DNA from: an uncultured Neisseria sp.
Lineage (GTDB): Bacteria; Pseudomonadota; Gammaproteobacteria; Burkholderiales; Neisseriaceae
DNA: 7,024 bases
NCBI GenBank assembly: GCA_937919795.1
Contig: CALFOA010000284.1
Coordinates: 1-7,024 of the forward strand
Direction: 5' to 3'
The translations under genes and the position numbers were made by a program. The notes below the pieces were generated by a model. It did not search any database, had not been told where the DNA came from, and saw nothing but the letters and a program-made list of their open reading frames with translations. Position 1 is the stretch's first letter, and each line of letters opens with the position of its first letter. Shown here one piece after another: positions 1 through 6,294 of this stretch.

Positions 1-1220
1 GGTGGGATGGCAGCAATAAAGATGATATTAATTGGGGTGCCAATACGCAGGATGAAATGTATGGTCATGCGGGCAACGATCATTTAATAGCTGAAGCTGG
101 CAACGATATTTTAGTAGGCGGTGCCGGTAATGATTTATTGGAAGGTGGTGAGGGTGCCGACACCTATCTTTTTGAAAAAGGCCACGGCCAGGATAAGGTG
201 TTTGACTCAGGCCGCAGCAGTGCCGACACCAATACCTTGCGCTTCAGCGGCAGCGATTCCTTTTCCGGTCATTTTTCACGCTCAGGCAATGATTTAATTA
301 TCAAAGCTTTTGGTCAGGATGAAGGTGACAGCGTGACCATCCGCCGCTATTTTGCCGGTAAAATTTATAACAGCGAACACGATCAAGTCGCAGATCAGGA
401 TTATCGCTATGACCAATTTGAGTTTGACGACCGAACCGTTACTTATCAAGATATGGCGGAACTTCGAATCGAAGGCAAAGGCACAGCGGATAGCGATATC
501 TTATTAGGTTCCAACAGCATCGATACCATCATGGGCGGCTCAGGCGACGACCAAATTGCCGGTGGTTCCAATAGCGATTACCTTTATGGTGGCACCGGAG
601 CCGATCAATTGTGGGGCGATGAGGGCGACGACAGCCTGTATGGCGATGACGGTGACGATGTGTTGAACGGCGGTGCCGGTAACGACGAATTGCAGGGTGA
701 TAAGGGAAATGACAAGCTGGCCGGCGGCGAGGGTGATGATAAATTGCAGGGTAATAATGGCAATGACGAGTTGGACGGCGGCAACGGTAACGACCAGCTG
801 TTTGGCGGTAACGGCAACGATACTTTAATCGGCGGTTTTGGCGATGATACGCTTAACGGCGGCATTGGTAGCGATACTTATGTATTCGGTAAATTGGATG
901 GCCGGGACACCATTATTGATGTTGGGTCAACTTCGCAGAAAGATACCGTCCGCTTTACCGATGCTCAAACCAATGAGATTCAGTTCAAAAAAGAAGGTAA
1001 GAACTTGGTGCTGTGGGATGAAGAAGGGGATAGCTCGGTTATCCTTTCGAATTTCTTCAGCGGCTCAAGTTTCCAAATTGAAAACTTTGAATTTCAAGGG
1101 CAGAGTGTGTCGAATCCTGACTTTAGTAAATATATTGGTGACAGCAGCCAAAGCTATAGTATGTCGGTGTTCCTGCCAGATACTGCGGTTACCGATTCAT
1201 CTGGATCTGTAATCATATAA
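1..1220 (+). CDS. RTX calcium-binding repeat protein, C-terminal part (5' end outside window)
   Basis: The frame is open from the left edge (first complete codon at base 3) to TAA at 1218-1220, giving 405 visible residues; the ATG at 57 lies inside the repeats and is not the start. Numbered from that Met, there are four RTX nonapeptides (GGxGxDxLx) at residues 3-38, a haemolysin-type calcium-binding-related segment at about 59-135, thirteen nonapeptides at 160-276, and a second related segment at about 296-351. The last 36 residues are Ser-rich and end in hydrophobic residues. RTX repeats bind calcium outside the cell, and such proteins normally leave by type I secretion through an uncleaved C-terminal signal; both points are family knowledge. 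No enzymatic or toxin domain is visible, so cytolysin, adhesin, lipase or FrpC-like protein all remain possible. No type I transporter genes are in the window. The family call is secure, the function unknown. Confidence 0.93.
   Translation, partial: WDGSNKDDINWGANTQDEMYGHAGNDHLIAEAGNDILVGGAGNDLLEGGEGADTYLFEKGHGQDKVFDSGRSSADTNTLRFSGSDSFSGHFSRSGNDLIIKAFGQDEGDSVTIRRYFAGKIYNSEHDQVADQDYRYDQFEFDDRTVTYQDMAELRIEGKGTADSDILLGSNSIDTIMGGSGDDQIAGGSNSDYLYGGTGADQLWGDEGDDSLYGDDGDDVLNGGAGNDELQGDKGNDKLAGGEGDDKLQGNNGNDELDGGNGNDQLFGGNGNDTLIGGFGDDTLNGGIGSDTYVFGKLDGRDTIIDVGSTSQKDTVRFTDAQTNEIQFKKEGKNLVLWDEEGDSSVILSNFFSGSSFQIENFEFQGQSVSNPDFSKYIGDSSQSYSMSVFLPDTAVTDSSGSVII
63..170 (+). repeat. RTX nonapeptide repeat block 1 (4 units of 27 bases)
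   Basis: Four consecutive 27-base units encode GHAGNDHLI, AEAGNDILV, GGAGNDLLE and GGEGADTYL. They end in the DTYLF motif followed by a GHGQD turn, which typically closes an RTX beta-roll. The first two units have lost their leading double glycine. Conservation is at protein level; the DNA units differ from each other. Confidence 0.9.
534..884 (+). repeat. RTX nonapeptide repeat block 2 (13 units of 27 bases)
   Basis: Thirteen uninterrupted nine-residue units run from GGSGDDQIA to GGIGSDTYV. Most keep the calcium-binding pattern G-G/D-x-G-N/D-D-x-L-x; the second unit (GGSNSDYLY) is degenerate. The block closes with DTYVF and a DGRD turn, matching the end of block 1. Each pair of units is expected to form one turn of a parallel beta-roll with calcium between turns. 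A degenerate extra unit (GSNSIDTIM) precedes the block. Confidence 0.93.
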
Positions 1221-1238
1221 ACTAACCGCGAAACAAAA

Positions 1239-1250
1239 TGCCTGTCTGAA
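1239..1250 (+). other. DNA uptake sequence, TGCCTGTCTGAA variant (left copy)
   Basis: The 12-mer TGCCTGTCTGAA shares the GTCTGAA end with the meningococcal form ATGCCGTCTGAA but differs upstream. It matches the TG-wadDUS dialect that I recall for N. wadsworthii and relatives. Uptake sequences are recognised during type IV pilus-dependent DNA uptake, by the minor pilin ComP in the well-studied species. By eye, this pair holds the only exact copies in the window. Confidence 0.85.
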
Positions 1251-1256
1251 AAGTTT

Positions 1257-1268
1257 TTCAGACAGGCA
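1257..1268 (-). other. DNA uptake sequence, TGCCTGTCTGAA variant (right copy, inverted)
   Basis: The plus strand reads TTCAGACAGGCA, the exact reverse complement of the copy at 1239-1250, with six bases between the two. The pair forms the core of the terminator stem. Confidence 0.85.
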
Positions 1269-1275
1269 TTTTAGT

Positions 1276-1307
1276 TGCTTTGAAGTGGATTAACAGCTTT
1301 CAAAGCA
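1276..1307. repeat. 9-base inverted repeat between mdh stop and terminator
   Basis: TGCTTTGAA at 1276-1284 is the exact reverse complement of TTCAAAGCA at 1299-1307, with a 14-base loop. It lies 8 bases past the mdh stop codon on the minus strand. No T tract follows it directly, so it looks more like a 3'-end stabilising hairpin or an accessory stem than a terminator in its own right. The function is inferred from position only. Confidence 0.4.
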
Positions 1308-1315
1308 GGGAAGCC

Positions 1316-2293
1316 TTACAGCAGATGAGCCACACCGGCTTTTTCTTCTTCCAATTCTTTCAAAGTAACATTGATACGCTCTTGGCTGAATTCGTCGATA
1401 GCCAAGCCTTCAACGATTTTGTATTCACCGTTTTCGCAGGTTACCGGGAAGCCAAACATGGTTTCAGCAGGAATACCGTAAGAGCCGTCGGAAGGAATAC
1501 CCATGGTTACCCATTTGCCGTTGGTGCCCAACACCCAATCGCGGATGTGATCGATGGCAGCATTGGCGGCAGAAGCAGCAGAAGACAAGCCACGTGCTTC
1601 GATGATGGCGGCACCACGTTTGCCTACGGTCGGTAGGAATACTTCAGCGTTCCAAACCTGATCGTTGATCAAGTCTTTTACGTTTTCACCATTAATGGTG
1701 GCGAAACGGTAATCGGCGTACATGGTCGGCGAGTGGTTGCCCCAAACGCACAGTTTTTCAATATCTTTAACCGATTTGCCGGTTTTCTCAGCAATCTGGC
1801 TGGCGGCGCGGTTGTGGTCCAAGCGCAGCATAGCGGTAAAGTTTTTCGCCGGCAGATCCGGAGCGGATTTCATCGCGATATAAGCATTGGTGTTGGCCGG
1901 GTTGCCTACTACCAATACTTTCACATTGCGGCTGGCTACTTTATTCAAAGCTGCACCCTGAACAGTAAAGATTTCGGCATTGGCTTGCAACAGATCGGCT
2001 CGTTCCATACCTTTGCTACGCGGGCGAGCGCCCACCAGAATGGCGATGTCGGCATCTTTAAACGCTACTTCCGGATTGTCGGAAGCCACCATGCCGGCTA
2101 ACAGCGGGAAAGCACAGTCTTGCAATTCCATCATCACGCCTTTAACTGCATTTTGGGCTTGCGGCAAGTCCAGCAATTGCAGAATAACCGGCTGGTCTTT
2201 GCCCAGCATTTCGCCACTGGCAATGCGGAACAGCAAGCTGTAACCAATTTGACCTGCAGCACCGGTAACGGCTACGCGAACGGGTGTTTTCAT
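1316..2293 (-). CDS. mdh: NAD-dependent malate dehydrogenase
   Basis: It encodes a 325-residue cytoplasmic enzyme that interconverts malate and oxaloacetate with NAD. The length and sequence fit the cytosolic-type MDH found in many betaproteobacteria, longer than the 312-residue E. coli type. The N-terminal Rossmann fold has GAAGQIG at residues 11-17, and Asp42 after the second strand favours NAD over NADP. Substrate and catalytic residues are in place: Arg92 and Arg98 in the mobile loop ([11 protein letters not shown]), Asn131 in GNPANTN, Asp159 and Arg162 in LDHNR, and His187 in WGNHSP. The ATG at 2293 is preceded by a strong AGGAGG, which fixes the start. The gene is divergent from sdhC and convergent with the RTX gene. 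Its product supplies oxaloacetate to the citrate synthase encoded at the right end. From memory, meningococci and gonococci lack an NAD-linked MDH and use malate:quinone oxidoreductase, so its presence here is notable. Confidence 0.97.
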   Translation of the reverse strand: MKTPVRVAVTGAAGQIGYSLLFRIASGEMLGKDQPVILQLLDLPQAQNAVKGVMMELQDCAFPLLAGMVASDNPEVAFKDADIAILVGARPRSKGMERADLLQANAEIFTVQGAALNKVASRNVKVLVVGNPANTNAYIAMKSAPDLPAKNFTAMLRLDHNRAASQIAEKTGKSVKDIEKLCVWGNHSPTMYADYRFATINGENVKDLINDQVWNAEVFLPTVGKRGAAIIEARGLSSAASAANAAIDHIRDWVLGTNGKWVTMGIPSDGSYGIPAETMFGFPVTCENGEYKIVEGLAIDEFSQERINVTLKELEEEKAGVAHLL

Positions 2294-2300
2294 ACCAAAA

Positions 2301-2308
2301 TCCTCCTA
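2301..2308 (-). promoter_or_regulatory. Ribosome binding site of mdh
   Basis: The minus strand reads TAGGAGGA, a near-perfect Shine-Dalgarno sequence. The AGGAGG core (2302-2307) is eight bases from the ATG and supports the Met-Lys-Thr-Pro start of MDH. Confidence 0.85.
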
Positions 2309-2394
2309 AGACAATAATTAATGAAAAATAAAGCAGCATAAACAGCAGCAGATTAAGGGGAGACGTTAATTAAAGATAACATCGTAATCTTCGA

Positions 2395-2402
2395 CTGTAC
2401 AG
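2395..2402. promoter_or_regulatory. CTGTACAG palindrome at the predicted mdh start site
   Basis: This perfect 8-base palindrome lies just downstream of the candidate mdh -10, about where transcription would begin. Its half CTGTAC recurs at 2494-2499 inside the larger palindrome on the sdh side. It could be an operator, but no regulator can be named. Confidence 0.25.
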
Positions 2403-2409
2403 GCAGGCT

Positions 2410-2438
2410 ATCATACCAATAATTGTAGGGGAGTGTAA
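2410..2438 (-). promoter_or_regulatory. Candidate mdh promoter (extended -10)
   Basis: On the minus strand TGGTATGAT (2410-2418) is an extended -10: a TGn element joined to TATGAT. Seventeen bases upstream sits TTACAC (2433-2438), a poor -35, but extended -10 promoters tolerate that. It predicts transcription starting near 2403 and an mdh leader of about 110 bases. The call rests on consensus matching alone. Confidence 0.45.
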
Positions 2439-2493
2439 CTATATTTTGTAAAGTTAGCTGAGTAAGGAGGAGAGTCGGCGTGAGCGGCAGAAT

Positions 2494-2511
2494 CTGTACA
2501 ATATCGTGCAG
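2494..2511. promoter_or_regulatory. 18-base imperfect palindrome, candidate operator
   Basis: CTGTACAATATCGTGCAG is nearly its own reverse complement: seven of nine pairs are Watson-Crick, one is G-T and one is a mismatch. It sits just upstream of the candidate sdh -35 at 2516 and about 80 bases from the mdh promoter. It does not fit FNR or Fur consensus sequences. Confidence 0.3.
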
Positions 2512-2515
2512 TATT

Positions 2516-2544
2516 TTGTATTAATCCGGCCTCATAGATATATT
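2516..2544 (+). promoter_or_regulatory. Candidate promoter for the sdh operon
   Basis: TTGTAT (2516-2521) and TATATT (2539-2544) are separated by 17 bases. The -10 matches the consensus at five of six positions and the -35 at three. It would give a leader of about 260 bases before sdhC. Other weak pairs exist in this AT-rich spacer, for instance TTGTTG (2591-2596) with TATTCG (2614-2619), so the choice is uncertain. Confidence 0.25.
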
Positions 2545-2800
2545 AAATAGCAATGTTTGCCATACAATTGCGCTTTTGAGACTTAAATAATTGTTGAAGC
2601 AAGGAATCTTGGATATTCGCCATAGCGAAGAGTAAAATGTTGCTAAATTTCATTTGAAATTATGCTAAAAAAGACTACCCAATAAGAGATAAACAAGGTA
2701 AATTATGGGTTAAAGTAGTTTGTTGTAACTGTGAAATGGGTTTCAACAGGCTGCGTTTTGACTTCGCACAAACCACCGTTATCTTTATATTAATATATTC

Positions 2801-2806
2801 AAGGAA
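2801..2806 (+). promoter_or_regulatory. Ribosome binding site of sdhC
   Basis: AAGGAA lies five bases before the sdhC ATG and supports the start at 2812. It falls inside the tail of the 24-codon frame ending at 2810, so ribosomes reading that frame would pass over it. Confidence 0.7.
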
Positions 2807-2811
2807 TTGAA

Positions 2812-3189
2812 ATGCAGACAAAAAAACGACCTGTGTTTCTGGATCTCCAGCAAATCAAGCTGCCGATTCCAGGGATAGTTTCGATTTTGCATCGCATCAG
2901 CGGCGTTATTCTATTTGTAATGCTGCCTATCCTGTTGGCTTTGCTGGGAGGTTCGCTGAGCAGTGGCGAAACTTTCGAGACCTATAAAGCTTGGGCGGAT
3001 AATTTCTTAGTGAAATTAATCCTGATTGGTGTATTGTGGGCATTGATGCATCACTTGATTGCAGGCGTACGCTTCTTATTGCTGGATGCACATATTGGCT
3101 TGGAGTTGGAAACCGCCCGTAAATCCGCACGCATCGTTTTGATTGCCGGTATCGTATCGGCTTTGGTATTGGGAGTCGCATTATGGTAA
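2812..3189 (+). CDS. sdhC: Succinate dehydrogenase cytochrome b556 subunit
   Basis: The 125-residue inner-membrane subunit, with SdhD, anchors complex II and binds heme b and ubiquinone. It starts with the typical RPVFLDL segment. SILHRISG (24-31) aligns with the E. coli SILHRVSG stretch, so Ser24 and Arg28 correspond to the quinone-site residues Ser27 and Arg31. His81 in HHLIAGVR corresponds to the heme ligand His84. Three hydrophobic spans are visible at about 23-46, 64-91 and 105-125. It is the first gene of sdhCDABE-gltA and overlaps sdhD by seven bases (ATGGTAA), suggesting coupled translation. In meningococci sdh mRNA is reported to be repressed by the iron-responsive sRNA NrrF and by the sibling TCA-cycle sRNAs; that is genus knowledge, and no such sRNA gene is seen here. 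Confidence 0.97.
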   Translation: MQTKKRPVFLDLQQIKLPIPGIVSILHRISGVILFVMLPILLALLGGSLSSGETFETYKAWADNFLVKLILIGVLWALMHHLIAGVRFLLLDAHIGLELETARKSARIVLIAGIVSALVLGVALW

Positions 3190-3530
3190 ATCGTAAACTC
3201 GCCGGCGCTCATTATGGCTTGCGCGATTGGGCTATGCAGCGCGCAACTGCCGTTATCATGCTGGTTTATACCGTTATTTTCTTTTTCTTTCTGTTGAGTA
3301 TGATTGGTGCAGACGATTATACCGAGTGGCAGGCGTTCTTCGGCAAAACTTGGGTAAAAGTGTTTACTCAGGTTACTTTCTTGGCGCTGTTTCTGCATGC
3401 GTGGGTAGGTGTGCGCGATTTGTGGATGGACTATATTAAACCCTTCGGTTTACGTTTGTTTCTGCAATGCGCCACCATCGTATGGTTGATAGGCTGTGCC
3501 GTATATTCATTTAAAGTAATCTGGGGGTAA
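3183..3530 (+). CDS. sdhD: Succinate dehydrogenase membrane anchor subunit
   Basis: The 115-residue partner of SdhC completes the membrane anchor of complex II. His72 in LHAWVG corresponds to the E. coli heme ligand His71, and Asp83-Tyr84 in MDYIKP to the quinone-site pair Asp82-Tyr83. [10 protein letters not shown] near the N terminus is the usual entry to the first membrane helix; hydrophobic spans run at about 19-41, 57-80 and 90-113. The start overlaps the end of sdhC by seven bases with GGGAG seven bases upstream. Its TAA shares a base with a possible sdhA ATG (TAATG). Length and motifs are normal for the family. Confidence 0.96.
   Translation: MVNRKLAGAHYGLRDWAMQRATAVIMLVYTVIFFFFLLSMIGADDYTEWQAFFGKTWVKVFTQVTFLALFLHAWVGVRDLWMDYIKPFGLRLFLQCATIVWLIGCAVYSFKVIWG
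3523..3527 (+). promoter_or_regulatory. Ribosome binding site deciding the sdhA start
   Basis: GGGGG lies at the end of sdhD, five bases before the ATG at 3533 but only two before the ATG at 3530. The spacing favours the second Met. Confidence 0.5.
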
Positions 3531-3532
3531 TG

Positions 3533-5296
3533 ATGAGTTTTCCTGTTAGAAAGTTTGACGCCGTAATCGTAGGCGGCGGTGGTGCCGGTTTGCGCGCCGC
3601 ATTGCAATTATCTAAAGCAGGTCTGAATACTGCTGTATTGTCTAAAGTTTTCCCCACTCGTTCGCACACCGTAGCGGCGCAGGGCGGTATTTCCGCTTCT
3701 CTGGGTAACGTGCAGGAAGACCATTGGACGTGGCACATGTACGATACCGTGAAAGGTTCCGACTGGTTGGGTGACCAGGATGCCATCGAGTTCATGACCC
3801 GTCGCGCCCCAGAAGCCGTTATCGAGCTGGAGCACATGGGTATGCCGTTTGACCGCGTAGAGAGCGGCAAAATCTACCAACGTCCGTTCGGCGGCCACAC
3901 CGCAGAACACGGCAAACGCGCGGTAGAACGCGCTTGTGCTGTAGCCGACCGTACCGGCCATGCCATGCTGCACACGCTGTACCAACAAAACGTGCGTGCC
4001 AACACCCAATTCTTCGTTGAGTGGACCGCTCTGGATTTGATTCGCGATGAAAACGGCGATGTAGTCGGCGTAACCGTAATGGAAATGGAAAGCGGCGACG
4101 TTTACATTTTCCATGCTAAAGCTGTATTGTTTGCTACCGGCGGTGCCGGCCGTATTTATGCGTCTTCTACCAACGCCTTTATGAATACCGGTGACGGCTT
4201 GGGTATTTGCGCCCGTGCCGGTATCCCGCTGGAAGACATGGAATTCTGGCAATTTCACCCGACCGGTGTAGCCGGTGCCGGTGTATTGATTACCGAAGGC
4301 GTGCGCGGTGAGGGCGGTATCCTGCTCAATGCAAACGGTGAACGCTTCATGGAACGCTATGCACCGACCGTAAAAGATTTGGCCTCACGCGACGTGGTAT
4401 CTCGTGCCATGGCGATGGAAATTTACGAAGGTCGCGGCTGCGGCGTGAACAAAGACCACGTATTGCTGAAAATCGACCACATCGGTGCCGAAAAAATCAT
4501 GGAAAAACTGCCGGGTATCCGCGAGATTTCCATCCAGTTTGCCGGTATCGATCCGATTAAAGACCCGATTCCGGTGGTGCCGACTACTCACTACATGATG
4601 GGTGGTATTCCGACCAACTATTTGGGTGAAGTAACCGTTCCTGAAGGCAATAACCCCGAAGTCGTGGTAAAAGGTCTGTATGCAGCCGGTGAATGTGCTT
4701 GTGCTTCCGTGCACGGTGCTAACCGCTTGGGTACCAACTCCTTGCTCGACTTGGTGGTGTTCGGTAAGTCTGCCGGCGACAGCATGATTGAGTTCATCAA
4801 TCAACAATCTGATTGGAAAGCGTTGCCTGACAATGCAGGCGAGTTCACTAAAGCGCGTTTGGATCGCCTGAATAACCAAACCGGTGGCGAGAGCGTGGAT
4901 GAGTTGCGCCGCGACCTGCAACGTACCGTACAACTGCACGCAGGTGTGTTCCGTACTGATTCGATTCTGAAAGAAGGTGTTGATAAAGTGCTGGCGCTGT
5001 ATGAGCGTTGCAAAAACACCGAAATCAAAGATAAGAGCCAAGTTTGGAATACCGCGCGTATTGAGGCCTTGGAGCTGGATAACCTGATGGAAGTGGCTAA
5101 AGCGACTTTGGTTTCTGCTGAAGCGCGTAAAGAATCGCGCGGCGCTCATGCTTCTGATGACCATCCGGATCGTGATGATGAAAATTGGATGAAACATACC
5201 TTGTTCTATTCAGCCGACAACAGCCTGCATTACAAACCGGTTCATACCAAACCGCTGACTGTCGATTACATCGAACCGGCCAAACGCGTTTACTAA
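3533..5296 (+). CDS. sdhA: Succinate dehydrogenase flavoprotein subunit
   Basis: The catalytic subunit of complex II, on the cytoplasmic face, oxidises succinate to fumarate and passes electrons through covalent FAD to SdhB. Two adjacent ATGs exist at 3530 and 3533. I prefer 3533 (587 residues) because its protein (MSFPVR) lines up with the E. coli start (MKLPVR) and the GGGGG at 3523-3527 is better spaced; 3530 would add one Met. Numbered from 3533, the dinucleotide fold GGGGAG is at 14-19 and FAD attaches to His45 in [10 protein letters not shown]. The active site has His242 in FHPTG, Arg286 in SRDVVSRA, His353 in THYMMGG and Arg398 in GANRLGTNS. The capping domain and the C-terminal helical domain to KPAKRVY are complete. 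Flavinylation is expected to be assisted by SdhE, encoded two genes downstream. Confidence 0.98.
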   Translation: MSFPVRKFDAVIVGGGGAGLRAALQLSKAGLNTAVLSKVFPTRSHTVAAQGGISASLGNVQEDHWTWHMYDTVKGSDWLGDQDAIEFMTRRAPEAVIELEHMGMPFDRVESGKIYQRPFGGHTAEHGKRAVERACAVADRTGHAMLHTLYQQNVRANTQFFVEWTALDLIRDENGDVVGVTVMEMESGDVYIFHAKAVLFATGGAGRIYASSTNAFMNTGDGLGICARAGIPLEDMEFWQFHPTGVAGAGVLITEGVRGEGGILLNANGERFMERYAPTVKDLASRDVVSRAMAMEIYEGRGCGVNKDHVLLKIDHIGAEKIMEKLPGIREISIQFAGIDPIKDPIPVVPTTHYMMGGIPTNYLGEVTVPEGNNPEVVVKGLYAAGECACASVHGANRLGTNSLLDLVVFGKSAGDSMIEFINQQSDWKALPDNAGEFTKARLDRLNNQTGGESVDELRRDLQRTVQLHAGVFRTDSILKEGVDKVLALYERCKNTEIKDKSQVWNTARIEALELDNLMEVAKATLVSAEARKESRGAHASDDHPDRDDENWMKHTLFYSADNSLHYKPVHTKPLTVDYIEPAKRVY

Positions 5297-5308
5297 GGAA
5301 TACACCCA

Positions 5309-6016
5309 ATGGAAAAAGTACGTTTCAAAGTGTACCGCTACAATCCTGATGTGGATGCCAAGCCGTACATGAAAGATTATGAAATCGAAATCGAACCGAC
5401 CGATGTGAAGCTGCTCGATGCGATGGTAAAAATCAAAGCTCAGGATGATAGCTTCTCCTTCCGCCGTTCTTGCCGCGAAGGCATCTGCGGTTCGGATGGC
5501 ATGAATATCAACGGTAAAAACGGTTTGGCCTGTTTAACCGACATCCGAAGCTTGCCGCAGCCTATCGTGCTGCGCCCGCTACCGGGTCTGCCGGTTATCC
5601 GCGATTTGATTGTGGATATGACTCAGTTCTTCAAGCAATATCATTCCATTAAACCTTATGTGGTGAACGATACTCCTGCTGATCCCAATAGTGAACGCTT
5701 GCAATCTCAGGAAGACCGTAAAGAGCTGGATGGCTTGTACGAATGTATTTTGTGCGCCTGCTGTTCAACCGCTTGTCCGTCTTTCTGGTGGAATCCAGAT
5801 AAGTTTGTCGGCCCATCTGGTTTGCTGAATGCTTATCGCTTTATCGCCGATAGTCGCGATACTATTACCAACGAGCGTTTGGATAACTTGAACGATCCTT
5901 ATCGATTGTTCCGTTGTCACACTATTATGAACTGTGTGGATGTGTGTCCTAAACACTTGAATCCGACCCGTGCTATCGGTAAGATTAAAGAAATTATGTT
6001 GAAACGAGCCATTTAA
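5309..6016 (+). CDS. sdhB: Succinate dehydrogenase iron-sulfur subunit
   Basis: The 235-residue electron-transfer subunit carries electrons from FAD in SdhA to the quinone in the membrane. The N-terminal ferredoxin domain has Cys55, Cys60, Asp63 and Cys75 for the [2Fe-2S] cluster; the aspartate ligand is the same as in E. coli SdhB. In the C-terminal domain, Cys146, Cys149, Cys152 and Cys213 fit the [4Fe-4S] cluster, and Cys156, Cys203 and Cys209 the [3Fe-4S] cluster. Trp161 and His204 match residues near the E. coli quinone pocket. All ligands are present and the length is normal. The gene starts 12 bases after sdhA, whose stop codon overlaps the AAGGAA ribosome binding site (5295-5300). Only one base separates its stop from sdhE. 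Confidence 0.98.
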   Translation: MEKVRFKVYRYNPDVDAKPYMKDYEIEIEPTDVKLLDAMVKIKAQDDSFSFRRSCREGICGSDGMNINGKNGLACLTDIRSLPQPIVLRPLPGLPVIRDLIVDMTQFFKQYHSIKPYVVNDTPADPNSERLQSQEDRKELDGLYECILCACCSTACPSFWWNPDKFVGPSGLLNAYRFIADSRDTITNERLDNLNDPYRLFRCHTIMNCVDVCPKHLNPTRAIGKIKEIMLKRAI

Positions 6017-6017
6017 T

Positions 6018-6266
6018 ATGGCAAATTTCGATGAAACAGCAAAGCGACGTATCCGCTTTCTGACTCGCCGTGGATTGCTCGAGCTCGATATCGTGCTCGG
6101 GCGATTTATGGAAAAAGAGTTCGATAATCTGAGTGATGAAGAGTTATCAGTATTCGTGGAAATTTTGGAATTGCCTGATCCCAGTTTTTTGGCATTGGTT
6201 AATGAAAAAGAAGAAACGGACAATCCTGAGTTCGAATCGTTGCTGGATAAAATCAGACGGTGTTAA
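6018..6266 (+). CDS. sdhE: FAD assembly factor SdhE (YgfY/Sdh5 family)
   Basis: The small soluble protein of 82 residues belongs to the DUF339/Sdh5 family, which promotes covalent FAD attachment to SdhA. The family signature RGxxE is Arg18-Gly19-Leu-Leu-Glu22 in TRRGLLELD, followed by the expected helical, acidic middle (EELSVFVEILELPDP) and a variable tail. The length is typical. It starts one base after the sdhB stop with only a weak purine stretch upstream, so translation is probably coupled to sdhB. Its place inside the operon ties it to complex II assembly; in E. coli sdhE is elsewhere, beside ygfX. Confidence 0.93.
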   Translation: MANFDETAKRRIRFLTRRGLLELDIVLGRFMEKEFDNLSDEELSVFVEILELPDPSFLALVNEKEETDNPEFESLLDKIRRC

Positions 6267-6294
6267 CTGTTAGAAAACCTGACCCAGAAGAATA

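Larger units (their letters stand above)
1235..1272. terminator. Bidirectional intrinsic terminator made of inverted DNA uptake sequences
   Basis: The arms at 1235-1252 and 1255-1272 are perfect 18-base reverse complements separated by two bases. Each arm is flanked by A or T runs, so a GC-rich stem is followed by a T tract on either strand. It lies 14 bases after the stop of the RTX gene and 43 bases beyond the stop of mdh, and so can end both convergent transcripts. Paired uptake sequences serving as terminators are well known in Neisseria. Confidence 0.9.
2294..2811. other. Divergent mdh/sdhC intergenic region without a convincing gene
   Basis: These 518 AT-rich bases separate mdh from sdhC and are long for a simple divergent promoter region. 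They hold the mdh ribosome binding site and promoter candidate, CTGTACAG (2395-2402), an AAGGAGGAG (2464-2472) followed by a 14-codon GTG frame (2480-2524), the 18-base palindrome, the sdh promoter candidate, and a 24-codon ATG frame (2736-2810) ending one base before sdhC. A frame open from 2658 to 2810 contains no start before 2736. I saw no tRNA, transposase fragment, uptake sequence or Correia-type repeat end. Much of it may be untranslated leader, or the remains of a lost gene. Confidence 0.6.

Noticed and set aside
605..865. Proline- and serine-rich 86-residue open frame on the minus strand
   Set aside because: It is the antisense of the RTX repeats; the regular Pro/Ser/Leu pattern simply mirrors the Gly-Asp codons of the real gene.
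838..1212. 124-residue plus-strand open frame
   Set aside because: It overlaps the end of the RTX gene in another frame and shows no domain and no ribosome binding site.
1733..2101. 122-residue plus-strand open frame opposite mdh
   Set aside because: It is a shadow of mdh with no ribosome binding site and no similarity I recognise.
2494..2511. LexA-type SOS box
   Set aside because: The 18-base palindrome resembles CTGT-N8-ACAG loosely, but the spacing is wrong, the right half is GCAG, and as far as I recall Neisseria lack LexA.
2745..2757. Partial uptake sequence of another dialect (AGGCTGC)
   Set aside because: Only the first seven bases match the Simonsiella-type AGGCTGCCTGAA and the conserved TGAA end is missing, so it is probably chance.
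2758..2791. sdhC promoter using the good -35 TTGACT at 2758
   Set aside because: No acceptable -10 stands at 16-18 bases; the nearest good one, TATATT (2786-2791), is 22 bases away.
3608..4258. 216-residue minus-strand open frame
   Set aside because: It lies entirely opposite sdhA, whose active-site motifs are all in the plus frame; it has no recognisable motif.
4385..5197. 270-residue minus-strand open frame
   Set aside because: It is a long antisense frame of sdhA, caused by the codon bias of a highly expressed gene; its composition is not protein-like (many His, Phe and Gln) and no family is recognised.
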